A stretch of DNA of 64,000 nucleotides from an uncultured Muribaculaceae bacterium (GTDB taxonomy: Bacteria > Bacteroidota > Bacteroidia > Bacteroidales > Muribaculaceae), in NCBI GenBank assembly GCA_910584055.1, contig CAJTZS010000001.1, positions 1 to 64,000 on the forward strand. The letters are read 5' to 3'. The translations under genes were made by a program, and so were the position numbers. Shown one piece after another: positions 9,079-16,823 of the stretch. Numbering within the stretch: position 1 is the first letter of the stretch; each line of letters starts with the position of its first letter. Under the pieces are notes generated by a model. That model had not been told where the DNA came from, did not search any database, and saw nothing but the letters and a program-made list of their open reading frames with translations.

Positions 9079-10433
9079 GATATATTGCACTGTTTATAAT
9101 TGTCACATTCTTGCTCGCAGGATGTGGCACATATAGAAAATACGAGAGGCCGGATATATCCGCCGAAAATCTTTATCGCGATATACCGGCGTATGCCGAC
9201 ACCGCCACAATCGCTTCAATGTCATGGCGCGATATGTTCACAGACCCGAAACTGCAAAACCTGATTGACAGCGGTCTTGTAAACAACACCGACCTGAATG
9301 TTGCGCGTTTACGTGTCGAGGCTGCGGAAGCAGCTCTTATGACAGCTAAACTCTCATATCTGCCTTCACTGGGGCTTAATGCCGAGGGCGGGGTGAGCAG
9401 ATATGACGGAGCCACGGCAAAGACATATAATGTCGGAGCATCGGCAAGTTGGGAGTTGGACATATTCGGCAAACTCACAGCGGCGAAACGTGGAGCTGTC
9501 ACCGCATTGCAGGGCAGCCGCGATTATCGTCAAGCGGTGCAGACACAACTCGTAGCCACCATTGCGGACAGTTACTATACACTTGCCATGCTCGACGCGC
9601 AACTGGCAGTGAATGAGAGGACTCTTGAAAACTGGCGTTCCACAGTGCGGACAATTGAAGCATTGAAAAAGGCAGGAAAATCAAATGAGGCCGGAGTGTT
9701 GCAGGCAAAAGCCAACGTTATGCAACTCGAAGCATCGCAACTGGCTATCCATAAGAGCATATCAGAAACTGAAAATGCTTTGTCTGCAATACTTGCCATG
9801 CCATCACACACTATTGAGCGAGGCAAATTGTCGGAAGCGGTGTTCCCTGATTCATTATCAATCGGAGTACCGTTGCAATTATTGTCAAACCGCCCGGATG
9901 TGCGGCAGGCTGAAATGAATCTTGCACAGGCGTTTTACGCCACAAACGTGGCTCGCGCCGCATTTTATCCGAACATAACATTATCGGGTACACTCGGTTG
10001 GACAAACAATGGCGGTGGAATGGTGACAAATCCCGGTCAATGGCTGCTGAACGCCATTGGCTCACTGACACAACCATTGTTTAACCGAGGCGCAAACATT
10101 ACCAATCTGAAGATTGCCAAGACCCGGCAGGAGGAAGCAAAATTGCTGTTTCAACAATCATTGCTCGATGCAGGAAAAGAGGTTAATGACGCTCTGACCG
10201 CATGGCAGACTGCAAAATCACAGATTGAAATAAATGACCGCCAAGTCGAAACATTGCGTGAGGCTGTGAGAAAAACCGAACTTCTCATGCGCTATTCTGA
10301 CACTACCTATCTGGAAGTATTGACGGCGCAACAGTCGCTGCTCGACGCCGAGATGTCGCTGTTGCAAAGCCGTTTCGACCGAATACAAGGTATAATCACT
10401 CTTTATCATGCACTGGGTGGTGGAATCTTATAA
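9075..10433 (+). CDS. Outer-membrane efflux lipoprotein (NodT/OprM type)
   Basis: This 452-aa channel protein has a lipoprotein signal (LLAGCGTY, Cys 17) and the two repeated TolC-like helical halves: the first contains LNVARLRVEAAEAALMTAKL, the second NRPDVRQAEMNLAQAFYATN and YPNITLSG. It is the last gene of the efflux operon (ATGA overlap with the pump gene) and completes the tripartite pump. Confidence 0.95.
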   Translation: MRYIALFIIVTFLLAGCGTYRKYERPDISAENLYRDIPAYADTATIASMSWRDMFTDPKLQNLIDSGLVNNTDLNVARLRVEAAEAALMTAKLSYLPSLGLNAEGGVSRYDGATAKTYNVGASASWELDIFGKLTAAKRGAVTALQGSRDYRQAVQTQLVATIADSYYTLAMLDAQLAVNERTLENWRSTVRTIEALKKAGKSNEAGVLQAKANVMQLEASQLAIHKSISETENALSAILAMPSHTIERGKLSEAVFPDSLSIGVPLQLLSNRPDVRQAEMNLAQAFYATNVARAAFYPNITLSGTLGWTNNGGGMVTNPGQWLLNAIGSLTQPLFNRGANITNLKIAKTRQEEAKLLFQQSLLDAGKEVNDALTAWQTAKSQIEINDRQVETLREAVRKTELLMRYSDTTYLEVLTAQQSLLDAEMSLLQSRFDRIQGIITLYHALGGGIL

Positions 10434-10457
10434 TTCTCTTTATAAATCTACAAAGCA

Positions 10458-10480
10458 AGGCGGGGTAACCTGCCTTTTTG
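10458..10480 (+). terminator. Intrinsic terminator of the efflux operon
   Basis: AGGCGGG (10458-10464) pairs with CCTGCCT (10469-10475) with one mismatch and is followed by five T. Confidence 0.6.
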
Positions 10481-10539
10481 TGTCTAAAATCGGATTTCAA
10501 ACACTTAAATAACAATATGTTTAACCAAATCAAAAGCCA

Positions 10540-11814
10540 ATGAATAAGGTATTGATTGTTGATGCGTCATCTTCCGACCCTCGTATCATGGCCGGCTTAC
10601 TCACGAAAGCCGGTTATGACCCTGTGACAGCGGAGGACTTTGACGCAGCAAAAGAGGAGGTGGCGAAACTGCCACCGGGAGCGGTCGTTGTCACGGCGAT
10701 GCAATTCACCCGTGGTACGGCACAGGAGTTAATCAACTGGCAAAGACAGGAAGGGTTGACCTTCCCGACAATTGCCGTAGTGGACAACATCAACGCCATC
10801 GACATTATAGAGATAATGCGTGGCGACGGAGCAGTTGACGTTATACAGCGACCAGCCATTGACCGTCAGCTCGTGGAAACAGTCGCCAAGTATGCAAGGC
10901 CGGAAAATGTCGTGCTGCAACTTGACAACACGCTGATACCAAGAAGTAGTAAGCAATTCAAGGATATTGAGAAATCAATCACCGAGATTGCTGCCACCAA
11001 CGCCAACTGCATAATCTTCGGCGAGTGTGGTATGGGCAGGGAGCAGATCGCACGGCAAATCTACCTGCAAAGCTCACGCACGCAAAAACCGCTCATCATG
11101 CTGGAAGCCGGTGGAGCGGCTCTTGTCGGCAAACATGCGCCCGAATCTGACCGCAGCGAAATATATGACCGTATCGAGGGATATTTCCGTGAGGCAAAAG
11201 GCGGCACGATAATCGTGAAGAACATCCAGTTGCTCACCTTCGAGAAACAATCGGTGCTGCTACACATTCTTGAACAGGAACACCCGGATGTGAGGCTTAT
11301 ATGCACAGCCAACTCATCGCTGTTGAAGATGGTAGCCGAAGAAACATTCCGCGACAATCTCTTTTTCACACTACGTCAGACAAGCATAAACGTACCACCG
11401 TTGCGTGAAACGACTGGGGATATATCCGACATAGCGGATTATCTGCTGTCGAAGTATGCCCGAAAAAAGCAACAGCCTAAGAAGCGGCTTGACGCATCGG
11501 CAGTAAAGGCACTCAAACTTCATCCGTGGCCGGGCAATATTCGTGAGCTGAAAGATGTTGTTCTTTTCGCCGCCTTCCATGTCGGTGGAGACACTATATC
11601 GGAGAGCGACCTCAAATTTGACGACGCTCAACCCGATATTGCCGAGGACTTAACACACCGCAATCCGAAAGCGGAGAAGGAGAGAATACTCAAAGCCTTC
11701 AACCGTGCAGGAACATGGAATGGCGCGGCAAAGCTACTCGGAATATCTGAACGAGCACTTTACAAACTCCGTAAAAAGCACGGTATCAACTCTGATGGCG
11801 AAATAGAGGCTTGA
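10540..11814 (+). CDS. NtrC-like regulator with degenerate receiver and AAA+ domains
   Basis: This 424-aa protein has the receiver, AAA+ and Fis-type HTH layout of bacterial enhancer-binding proteins. The receiver (1-120) lacks the phosphoacceptor Asp (VVVTAMQFTRG where DxxLPxxDG is expected) and reads IQRP instead of the usual KP. In the AAA+ domain, Walker A is GECGMGRE (Lys to Arg), Walker B is GGTIIVKNI (DE to KN) and the GAFTGA sigma-54 contact loop is missing. LHPWPGNIREL and a C-terminal Fis helix-turn-helix (GAAKLLGISERALYKLRKK) are intact. It should bind DNA but probably neither hydrolyses ATP nor opens sigma-54 promoters. It may be an element regulator, as RteB is in CTnDOT. The gene stands alone. 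Confidence 0.85.
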   Translation: MNKVLIVDASSSDPRIMAGLLTKAGYDPVTAEDFDAAKEEVAKLPPGAVVVTAMQFTRGTAQELINWQRQEGLTFPTIAVVDNINAIDIIEIMRGDGAVDVIQRPAIDRQLVETVAKYARPENVVLQLDNTLIPRSSKQFKDIEKSITEIAATNANCIIFGECGMGREQIARQIYLQSSRTQKPLIMLEAGGAALVGKHAPESDRSEIYDRIEGYFREAKGGTIIVKNIQLLTFEKQSVLLHILEQEHPDVRLICTANSSLLKMVAEETFRDNLFFTLRQTSINVPPLRETTGDISDIADYLLSKYARKKQQPKKRLDASAVKALKLHPWPGNIRELKDVVLFAAFHVGGDTISESDLKFDDAQPDIAEDLTHRNPKAEKERILKAFNRAGTWNGAAKLLGISERALYKLRKKHGINSDGEIEA

Positions 11815-11841
11815 CTACCTTGAAAAAAATGCGTAACTTTG
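11811..11841 (+). promoter_or_regulatory. Possible promoter downstream of the pseudo-NtrC gene
   Basis: TTG at 11811-11813, a 20-bp spacer and TAACTTTG at 11834-11841 form a Bacteroidales-type promoter. The bases GTAACTTTGC (11833-11842) recur exactly at 12203-12212. They also match the CTnDOT core GTAnnTTTGC, so an attachment-site reading is possible. Confidence 0.45.
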
Positions 11842-12001
11842 CAGCGCAAAATAGCAAAGAAATGGGTTGTAGAGTCAACCTTTCTAAAATATAGGATAAC
11901 ATAAGTTATCGCATAAGTTCAATTGAGAATCTGGAAAATTTCTATTACAGCCCACAACTATCCTGATAATCAACCTTATATAGATATTGCAGTGTACGAA
12001 T

Positions 12002-12021
12002 AGTGTACTTTTGAGGAAGTT
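12002..12021 (+). repeat. Candidate left attachment repeat
   Basis: GTGTACTTTT followed by GAGGAAGTT resembles GTGTACTTTTTGAGAAAATT just upstream of the integrase (from 18183). The two differ by one single-base gap and a few substitutions. They bracket the R-M block, with the integrase at the right end. The match is short. Confidence 0.35.
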
Positions 12022-12203
12022 GGCGGCAACCGCAGACAAAGAGATTTGAAATATTTATATTCCGTTAAGGATTTTTAATTGCGCTGATTTGCGGCTTTTT
12101 ACCCTTCATCAGTCAGTAGTCCTATCGCTCAATTTCCCTGATATGCCCATCCCTTGTAGATAAATTCCCTTGGCATGATTACTCTCAATCCAAAGATTTT
12201 TCG

Positions 12204-12211
12204 TAACTTTG
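12204..12211 (+). promoter_or_regulatory. -7 box upstream of the R-M operon
   Basis: TAACTTTG lies 136 bp before the methyltransferase ATG. No TTTG is found at the ideal -33 distance. Confidence 0.4.
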
Positions 12212-12346
12212 CACTACATCGCAATTTGCGCTGACAAAGACCACCCAATGTAATCAATACATTACCATATATAAGACACTCTTTCGTAGTTGCAAAAGGT
12301 TTGGTCACCTGTCAGCCTATGAAGGAGTTTCTTGCTTATTGGCTGT

Positions 12347-13645
12347 ATGCTTGACAGAACAGTTAGATTTATTGACCTATTCGCCGGCATTGGCGGAATA
12401 CGCACTGGCTTGTCTCAGGCTTTAGAAGAAGCTGGATATACGCCTCATTGCGTGTTGACGTCAGAAATCAAACCGTATGCAGTCAAGGTCTTGCAAGATA
12501 ATTATCCACAAGAAAATATGGTTGGTGATGTCACGCAGTTATCCACTGATGATATTCCGGATTTTGATATTCTTTGTGCGGGATTCCCATGTCAGGCATT
12601 TTCTTCAGCTGGGAAAAGACAAGGTTTTGCTGATACACGAGGCACTTTGTTTTTTGAGGTGGAAAGGATATTACGGGCTAAGCGACCACAAGGATTTATT
12701 CTTGAAAATGTTGAAGGCCTTGTCAACCATGATGGTGGCAGAACACTTGATGTCATAATTTCCAAATTGCTTGATTTGGGGTATAAAGTGGAATATAAGG
12801 TATTGAACTCAATTCAGTTTGGCGTACCCCAAGAACGTAAACGTATCTATATTGTAGGAACATTTGTGGAGAAACCCAATCTTGAGCAATTTCCTGTGGC
12901 GACAAAAACCGTAGGGGATGTGCTTGAATTCGGAAGACCCACAGTTGATAGTCCGTTTGTCAAGTTGCTTCTACAACATTTTAAGATTGAGGAACTTTAT
13001 GGTAAATCAATTAAAGACAAACGAGGCGGGGATACAAATATTCATTCTTGGGATATTGAAACAAAAGGTCCGGTTTCCCAAGAACAGAAAAAATTGTTGA
13101 ACAGCATTCTCCGTGAGAGAAGAAAGAGGAAATGGGCAGAAGACATTGGTATTGAGTGGATGGACGGAATGCCTCTGACAACAGCACAAATATCCTCATT
13201 CTTCCCTCATCCTCACTTACAGGATTTGCTTGATGATTTGGCCTATAAAGGCTACCTAAAATTTGAGCATCCCAAACAAAAGAAGAAAAAGACAGACTTA
13301 TTTGGCAACACTACAACGGTTCGAGAACAGGATTTATCTCTTCCGAAAGGATATAATATTGTTGCAGGTAAATTGAGTTTTGAAATCAGCAAAGTTATGG
13401 GGCCAAATGAAATTGCCCCCACTTTGGTAGCTATGGATATGCAAAAACTATTCGTGGCTGATGGCGAAGGACTGCGCCGTCTTACACTTCGTGAAGGATT
13501 GCGATTGTTCGGGTATCCTGAAACAATGCAGCTCAATGTATCTGAAAAGGACGGTTTTGACCTGTTGGGCAATACGGTTGTTGTCCCTGTTATCAAAGCT
13601 GTTGCAACACGCTTAATTAACGCCATAAATAGCTCAAATGAATAA
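12347..13645 (+). CDS. Type II DNA (cytosine-5) methyltransferase
   Basis: This 432-aa enzyme transfers methyl groups from S-adenosylmethionine to C5 of cytosine. All conserved motifs are in order: I (FIDLFAGIGGIRTGL), IV with catalytic Cys (GFPCQAFSSAGKRQGF), VI (ENVEGL), VIII (QERKRIYIVG), IX (RRLTLREGLRLFGYP) and X (LLGNTVVVPVIKAVA). A variable target-recognition region lies between VIII and IX. ATG 12347 is chosen because MLDRTVRFIDLF is the usual start. A TTG at 12332 with AAGGAG just before it is an alternative. It overlaps the endonuclease gene by 8 bp and protects the host from it. It is much AT-richer than the flanks. Confidence 0.95.
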   Translation: MLDRTVRFIDLFAGIGGIRTGLSQALEEAGYTPHCVLTSEIKPYAVKVLQDNYPQENMVGDVTQLSTDDIPDFDILCAGFPCQAFSSAGKRQGFADTRGTLFFEVERILRAKRPQGFILENVEGLVNHDGGRTLDVIISKLLDLGYKVEYKVLNSIQFGVPQERKRIYIVGTFVEKPNLEQFPVATKTVGDVLEFGRPTVDSPFVKLLLQHFKIEELYGKSIKDKRGGDTNIHSWDIETKGPVSQEQKKLLNSILRERRKRKWAEDIGIEWMDGMPLTTAQISSFFPHPHLQDLLDDLAYKGYLKFEHPKQKKKKTDLFGNTTTVREQDLSLPKGYNIVAGKLSFEISKVMGPNEIAPTLVAMDMQKLFVADGEGLRRLTLREGLRLFGYPETMQLNVSEKDGFDLLGNTVVVPVIKAVATRLINAINSSNE

Positions 13646-14378
13646 TCCAATTATATTGACAGCAGAGGAAGTTTACGACAGACTCCTAAACGTAGACAGG
13701 ATTAAAACCGTAGAGGGGCAAATACGCTTTTATCTCGGTGATGTGGACATTATTGTCAAGCAAAAGGATGTGGTAGGTAATATCATTCAAGAATGGCTTG
13801 AAGGGTGGCTAAGGAAAAACAACATTGCATTTGACACTAATGTCAACACACAAATGCCTCCAGATATATTCCTTAACCCAGAGAATCATACCGTTGACCT
13901 TCTCGAAGTTAAAGCTTTCAATCGCCAAGCTTCACCGGGTTTTGATATTGCTGATTTTAAGGCATACGCTCGTGAGATAATACAATCTCCTCATATGCTC
14001 CATACAAAATACCTCATATTTGGCTACAGAATGTCGAATGACGGTGTAGTTACCATTCAAGATTTATGGTTGAAGAATGTATGGGAAATTTGTAGGTCAA
14101 TGGATAGATGGGCGCTTAATGTTCAATATAAGAACCATGTAATCCATAAGATACGCCCCGCTACTTGGTATAGCAATAATCGTAAGTATCCTTTGTTTCA
14201 ATCACTGGAACATTATCTTTCGGCTATTGAGGAGACTCTATTTGGGTATCCTGATACTCATGAACTTTCAATTGGATGGCGAAAAAGAGTGACTGACTCG
14301 TATCAACAGGCGTTTGGCGTGAAAATCAATATTCCTCGATGGGAGGACATTGCAGATATTTATAAGCCTAAAAAATAA
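13638..14378 (+). CDS. NgoBV/NlaIV-like type II restriction endonuclease
   Basis: This 246-aa protein has the hallmark N-terminal block GDVDIIVKQKDVVGNIIQEW of the NgoBV (GGNNCC) endonuclease family. It has a PD-(D/E)XK catalytic signature: P75-D76, then E90-V-K92 in LLEVKAF. It overlaps the cognate C5 methyltransferase by 8 bp, so the two form a complete type II restriction-modification system. The recognition sequence GGNNCC is an inference from the family, not readable from the sequence. Confidence 0.8.
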   Translation: MNNPIILTAEEVYDRLLNVDRIKTVEGQIRFYLGDVDIIVKQKDVVGNIIQEWLEGWLRKNNIAFDTNVNTQMPPDIFLNPENHTVDLLEVKAFNRQASPGFDIADFKAYAREIIQSPHMLHTKYLIFGYRMSNDGVVTIQDLWLKNVWEICRSMDRWALNVQYKNHVIHKIRPATWYSNNRKYPLFQSLEHYLSAIEETLFGYPDTHELSIGWRKRVTDSYQQAFGVKINIPRWEDIADIYKPKK

Positions 14379-14384
14379 TATCGG

Positions 14385-15317
14385 ATGTTTGTGGATATAG
14401 ACAATGATGCCATTTCAATACATTTTGAAACGGATAACAATCAGCACTTTATTGATGCTTTTGTAGAGGCATCTTGTTCCACCGCATTCCTTGAATTCGC
14501 TAAACATCTTGCAAAAATCTATAATTGTGAGATTAAGGTTGAAACTGCCGTACTAAGAGAGGGGAGTGTAATCAAGGACTTTAAGATTCTTTGGAAAGAA
14601 AAAAGTGTAAGAAAAACTTTTTATGCAACCTTACTTACTTTACTTTTTTACAACCCATGCAATCACTTATTAGAAAAGGGTGTTGATAGATTATTTGAGG
14701 ACACGGAGTTAACTGAACTACAAAAAGAAGCTTTAAGATTAGAAATTGAGCAACGCAAGTCTGAATTGGAATCATGCTATGCATTAGTAAAGAAACAATC
14801 TGATTTTTATAAGTCTGCTTCTAAAGATGAGTCCATATTTGGAATTTCACTAAGTGTTTCATCAAATAACAGTCATAGTGGTTTTTCTACGCCAACTATT
14901 AAGCGATCTTCTTTTGAAGAATATATCCTTGATTCAAATAAACTTGATCCTGAAATAAACGATGCCGCCATTGTGATTATTGACAGTCCTGTTATTTCGG
15001 ACAAGAATTATAAATGGCGTGGCACATATAATGGAATACCAATTAGTTTCAATATTAAAGATTCCGAATTTCTGGTTAAAGTTCGAGCTGGAATATATAT
15101 GTTCAAAGCTGGGATGGCTATAAAATGTCAGTTAAAATGCAATAGGAGTCTTAATGAAAATGGGGATATTATTGCATCAGACTACCTCGTTCAAGAGGTT
15201 TATGAGCTAATTAGTGGTGTTGCGATAGAAATTACGAACGCTGGTAAACGTAAGGCACAAAAGGAAGTTCAAGATAGTTCTCCAAACCTTTTTACTTATT
15301 TAGATGATAAGCAGTAA
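14385..15317 (+). CDS. Unknown protein linked to the R-M system
   Basis: This 310-aa protein belongs to no family I recognise. Visible features are a short hydrophobic stretch (about 78-92, FYATLLTLLFYNPC), then a charged helix rich in Glu/Lys (about 105-140) that could form a coiled coil. The C-terminal half is beta-rich (AAIVIIDSPVISD, KWRGTYNGIPISFNIKD). It starts 6 bp after the endonuclease stop on the same strand and shares its low GC, so it is very likely co-transcribed and may have a defence or regulatory role. Confidence 0.7.
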   Translation: MFVDIDNDAISIHFETDNNQHFIDAFVEASCSTAFLEFAKHLAKIYNCEIKVETAVLREGSVIKDFKILWKEKSVRKTFYATLLTLLFYNPCNHLLEKGVDRLFEDTELTELQKEALRLEIEQRKSELESCYALVKKQSDFYKSASKDESIFGISLSVSSNNSHSGFSTPTIKRSSFEEYILDSNKLDPEINDAAIVIIDSPVISDKNYKWRGTYNGIPISFNIKDSEFLVKVRAGIYMFKAGMAIKCQLKCNRSLNENGDIIASDYLVQEVYELISGVAIEITNAGKRKAQKEVQDSSPNLFTYLDDKQ

Positions 15318-15350
15318 ATATGTTTCAAACTAACTTTATGCACTGATGAA

Positions 15351-16034
15351 ATGGACACATCCACAAAACATCCTATGACATATGAACAAGCAAGACATCT
15401 TTTTCTTAATATGGGAGAAGCCATTAGAGAATTAGAATCGAATGTTGATAAACTTGCTAAAACCTTATCCCATATTGAGGATATTAATATTAAGGACAAT
15501 TACACACTAAATGTAACCCAAAATGCGTTAACCTGTCAACTAACAATATCACTTATACATTTAGACATTTGTGCTGCTACACGTCAATATTTAAGTGGAT
15601 TAACAAATTATGACCAACGCTTTGCCATTAAAAATCTTCAAGCGATTTTGAATGAGGCCTATAAGCGTGTATTTGGGTTTGAGTCTACTAAATTGAAAGA
15701 CACGCTCATACACCCTTTAATATCTTCGCTTTCTGATGAAGATAAAGACAAATATAGGTCTTATTTGGATAAAATGGCTTCTATAAAATCTAATTTTCAC
15801 GAACCAACTATATTTAATAAAGAAAATCGGTGTATGATATATCATTATTCCAATGATATAATCAAAGCTCATAAATTTTTATCGGATATTGATGCCGACG
15901 TAGTAATACACGCCTCAAATCAATTTCTTGGTGTTATCGTGCAACTTTCTGAATTTGTTCATAATCTTTTATTAGATTTCGATAGTCGGATGATGCTCTT
16001 GTTAGAAAAATTGAAAAAGACGATTAATGATTGA
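15351..16034 (+). CDS. Unknown helical protein, last gene of the R-M operon
   Basis: This 227-aa protein is almost entirely helical by composition, with no signal peptide or membrane segment. No catalytic motif is recognisable. It begins 33 bp after the preceding unknown gene and ends just before the 8-bp repeat array. Its AT-rich composition matches the R-M genes, so it probably entered with them. Confidence 0.65.
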   Translation: MDTSTKHPMTYEQARHLFLNMGEAIRELESNVDKLAKTLSHIEDINIKDNYTLNVTQNALTCQLTISLIHLDICAATRQYLSGLTNYDQRFAIKNLQAILNEAYKRVFGFESTKLKDTLIHPLISSLSDEDKDKYRSYLDKMASIKSNFHEPTIFNKENRCMIYHYSNDIIKAHKFLSDIDADVVIHASNQFLGVIVQLSEFVHNLLLDFDSRMMLLLEKLKKTIND

Positions 16035-16057
16035 CAGTATAATCTTTATGAATTATA

Positions 16058-16321
16058 TATCAATCATATATGCAACCAATCATTCAATCATTTAAGTGAT
16101 TAATCACTTTGTCATCGAATCATTCAGTCATCAAATCATTCAGATGATTAGTCATTCAATCACTCAAACATCCAATCATTTGTACAACCGTTCAGATGTT
16201 CCATACGTCAGTACATTCATATATCATGACATCATTACGTCATGACATTCGTCCATCATTACATCAATACGTCAGTACGTTCATACGTCAATACATCATT
16301 TCATCATTGCGTCATGATGTA
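16058..16321. repeat. Array of about 33 degenerate 8-bp repeats in one continuous phase
   Basis: Cut every 8 bp from 16058 or 16082, the sequence gives units such as ATTCAATC (16082, 16154), ATTCAGTC (16122), ATTACGTC (16234), ATTACATC (16258), CATACGTC (16202, 16282) and AATACGTC (16266). Most end in TC. The left half is of the CAATC/CAGTC type, the right half of the ACGTC/ACATC type, without loss of phase. No frame is open across it. It lies between the R-M operon and a strong hairpin near the integrase. Confidence 0.85.
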
Positions 16322-16577
16322 CTAATAGCCGCCTTGCAATCAAGACTTCAATAAGCAACTAATTGACACGATGTATATTGGATGAATATAGCTATCGGGA
16401 GCAGTATATATTTTCTTACAATCCCTTAACTACCTTCCGTTAAATCCTGTTCTTCCTCACCGCAGAGAGTGGGATTTTGCCCATATTGATGTGGCACAGT
16501 ATGTAAATGGTTATCTTATCACGATTATAGTTATCCTTTCTGCATGGAATCCACTATAATTTTGTGCCGTCAAGCCG
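16322..16577. other. Intergenic stretch between repeat array and hairpin
   Basis: About 255 AT-rich bases hold no credible gene. GTTATC occurs twice close together (16509 and 16540). Nothing else stands out. Confidence 0.4.
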
Positions 16578-16674
16578 TCTAATTTCGTCAGTCGAAACGG
16601 AATCCGTCGGGATTCGGCAAGGTATGTTTTAAGGCGCACGAAATTAGATTTGCGCCTCAAAACCCTTGCCGAAT
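16578..16674. repeat. Nested inverted repeats with a loop that can pair upstream
   Basis: A long hairpin forms from 16612-16622 with 16664-16674 (11 bp perfect) and 16626-16638 with 16651-16663 (12 of 13 pairs), leaving a 12-nt loop at 16639-16650. The loop region 16638-16648 is an exact 11-nt complement of 16578-16588, which allows a pseudoknot or an alternative stem. A further small stem, 16600-16605 with 16610-16615, competes. It lies 150 bp downstream of the integrase stop and may be a recombination or transfer site. Confidence 0.75.
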
Positions 16675-16771
16675 GTTAGGTTGGTCTTACTCCAAAGTCG
16701 TAATCCCCATTGCCGATTTTCACACTCCATTTTTTCTTTTTGTTTTCATGGAGATTGGCGGCGAAAAGAAA

Positions 16772-16803
16772 AAGCCGATAAATCATGGCGGACTTATCGG
16801 CTT
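16772..16803 (-). terminator. Intrinsic terminator of the integrase gene
   Basis: AAGCCGATAA (16772-16781) pairs with TTATCGGCTT (16794-16803). On the minus strand the stem is followed by a T-rich run. It lies 20 bp past the integrase stop. Confidence 0.65.
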
Positions 16804-16823
16804 CGGCTTGGATAGTTGTTAAC

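Larger units (their letters stand above)
11815..12346 (+). other. Intergenic region before the R-M operon
   Basis: These 530 bp contain no credible long gene. They hold two GTAACTTTGC copies (11833 and 12203), AGTGTAC twice 13 bp apart (11991 and 12002), and the imperfect repeat at 12002. An 11-codon reading frame starts at 12319 and overlaps the methyltransferase start. The base composition becomes AT-rich from here on, so this is probably the left boundary of an inserted block. Confidence 0.5.

Noticed and set aside
12319..12354. Eleven-codon leader peptide before the methyltransferase
   Set aside because: It overlaps the start codon and has a good AAGGAG within it, but there is no evidence of translation or attenuation structure.
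16058..16321. CRISPR array
   Set aside because: Units are 8 bp with no spacers and no cas genes.
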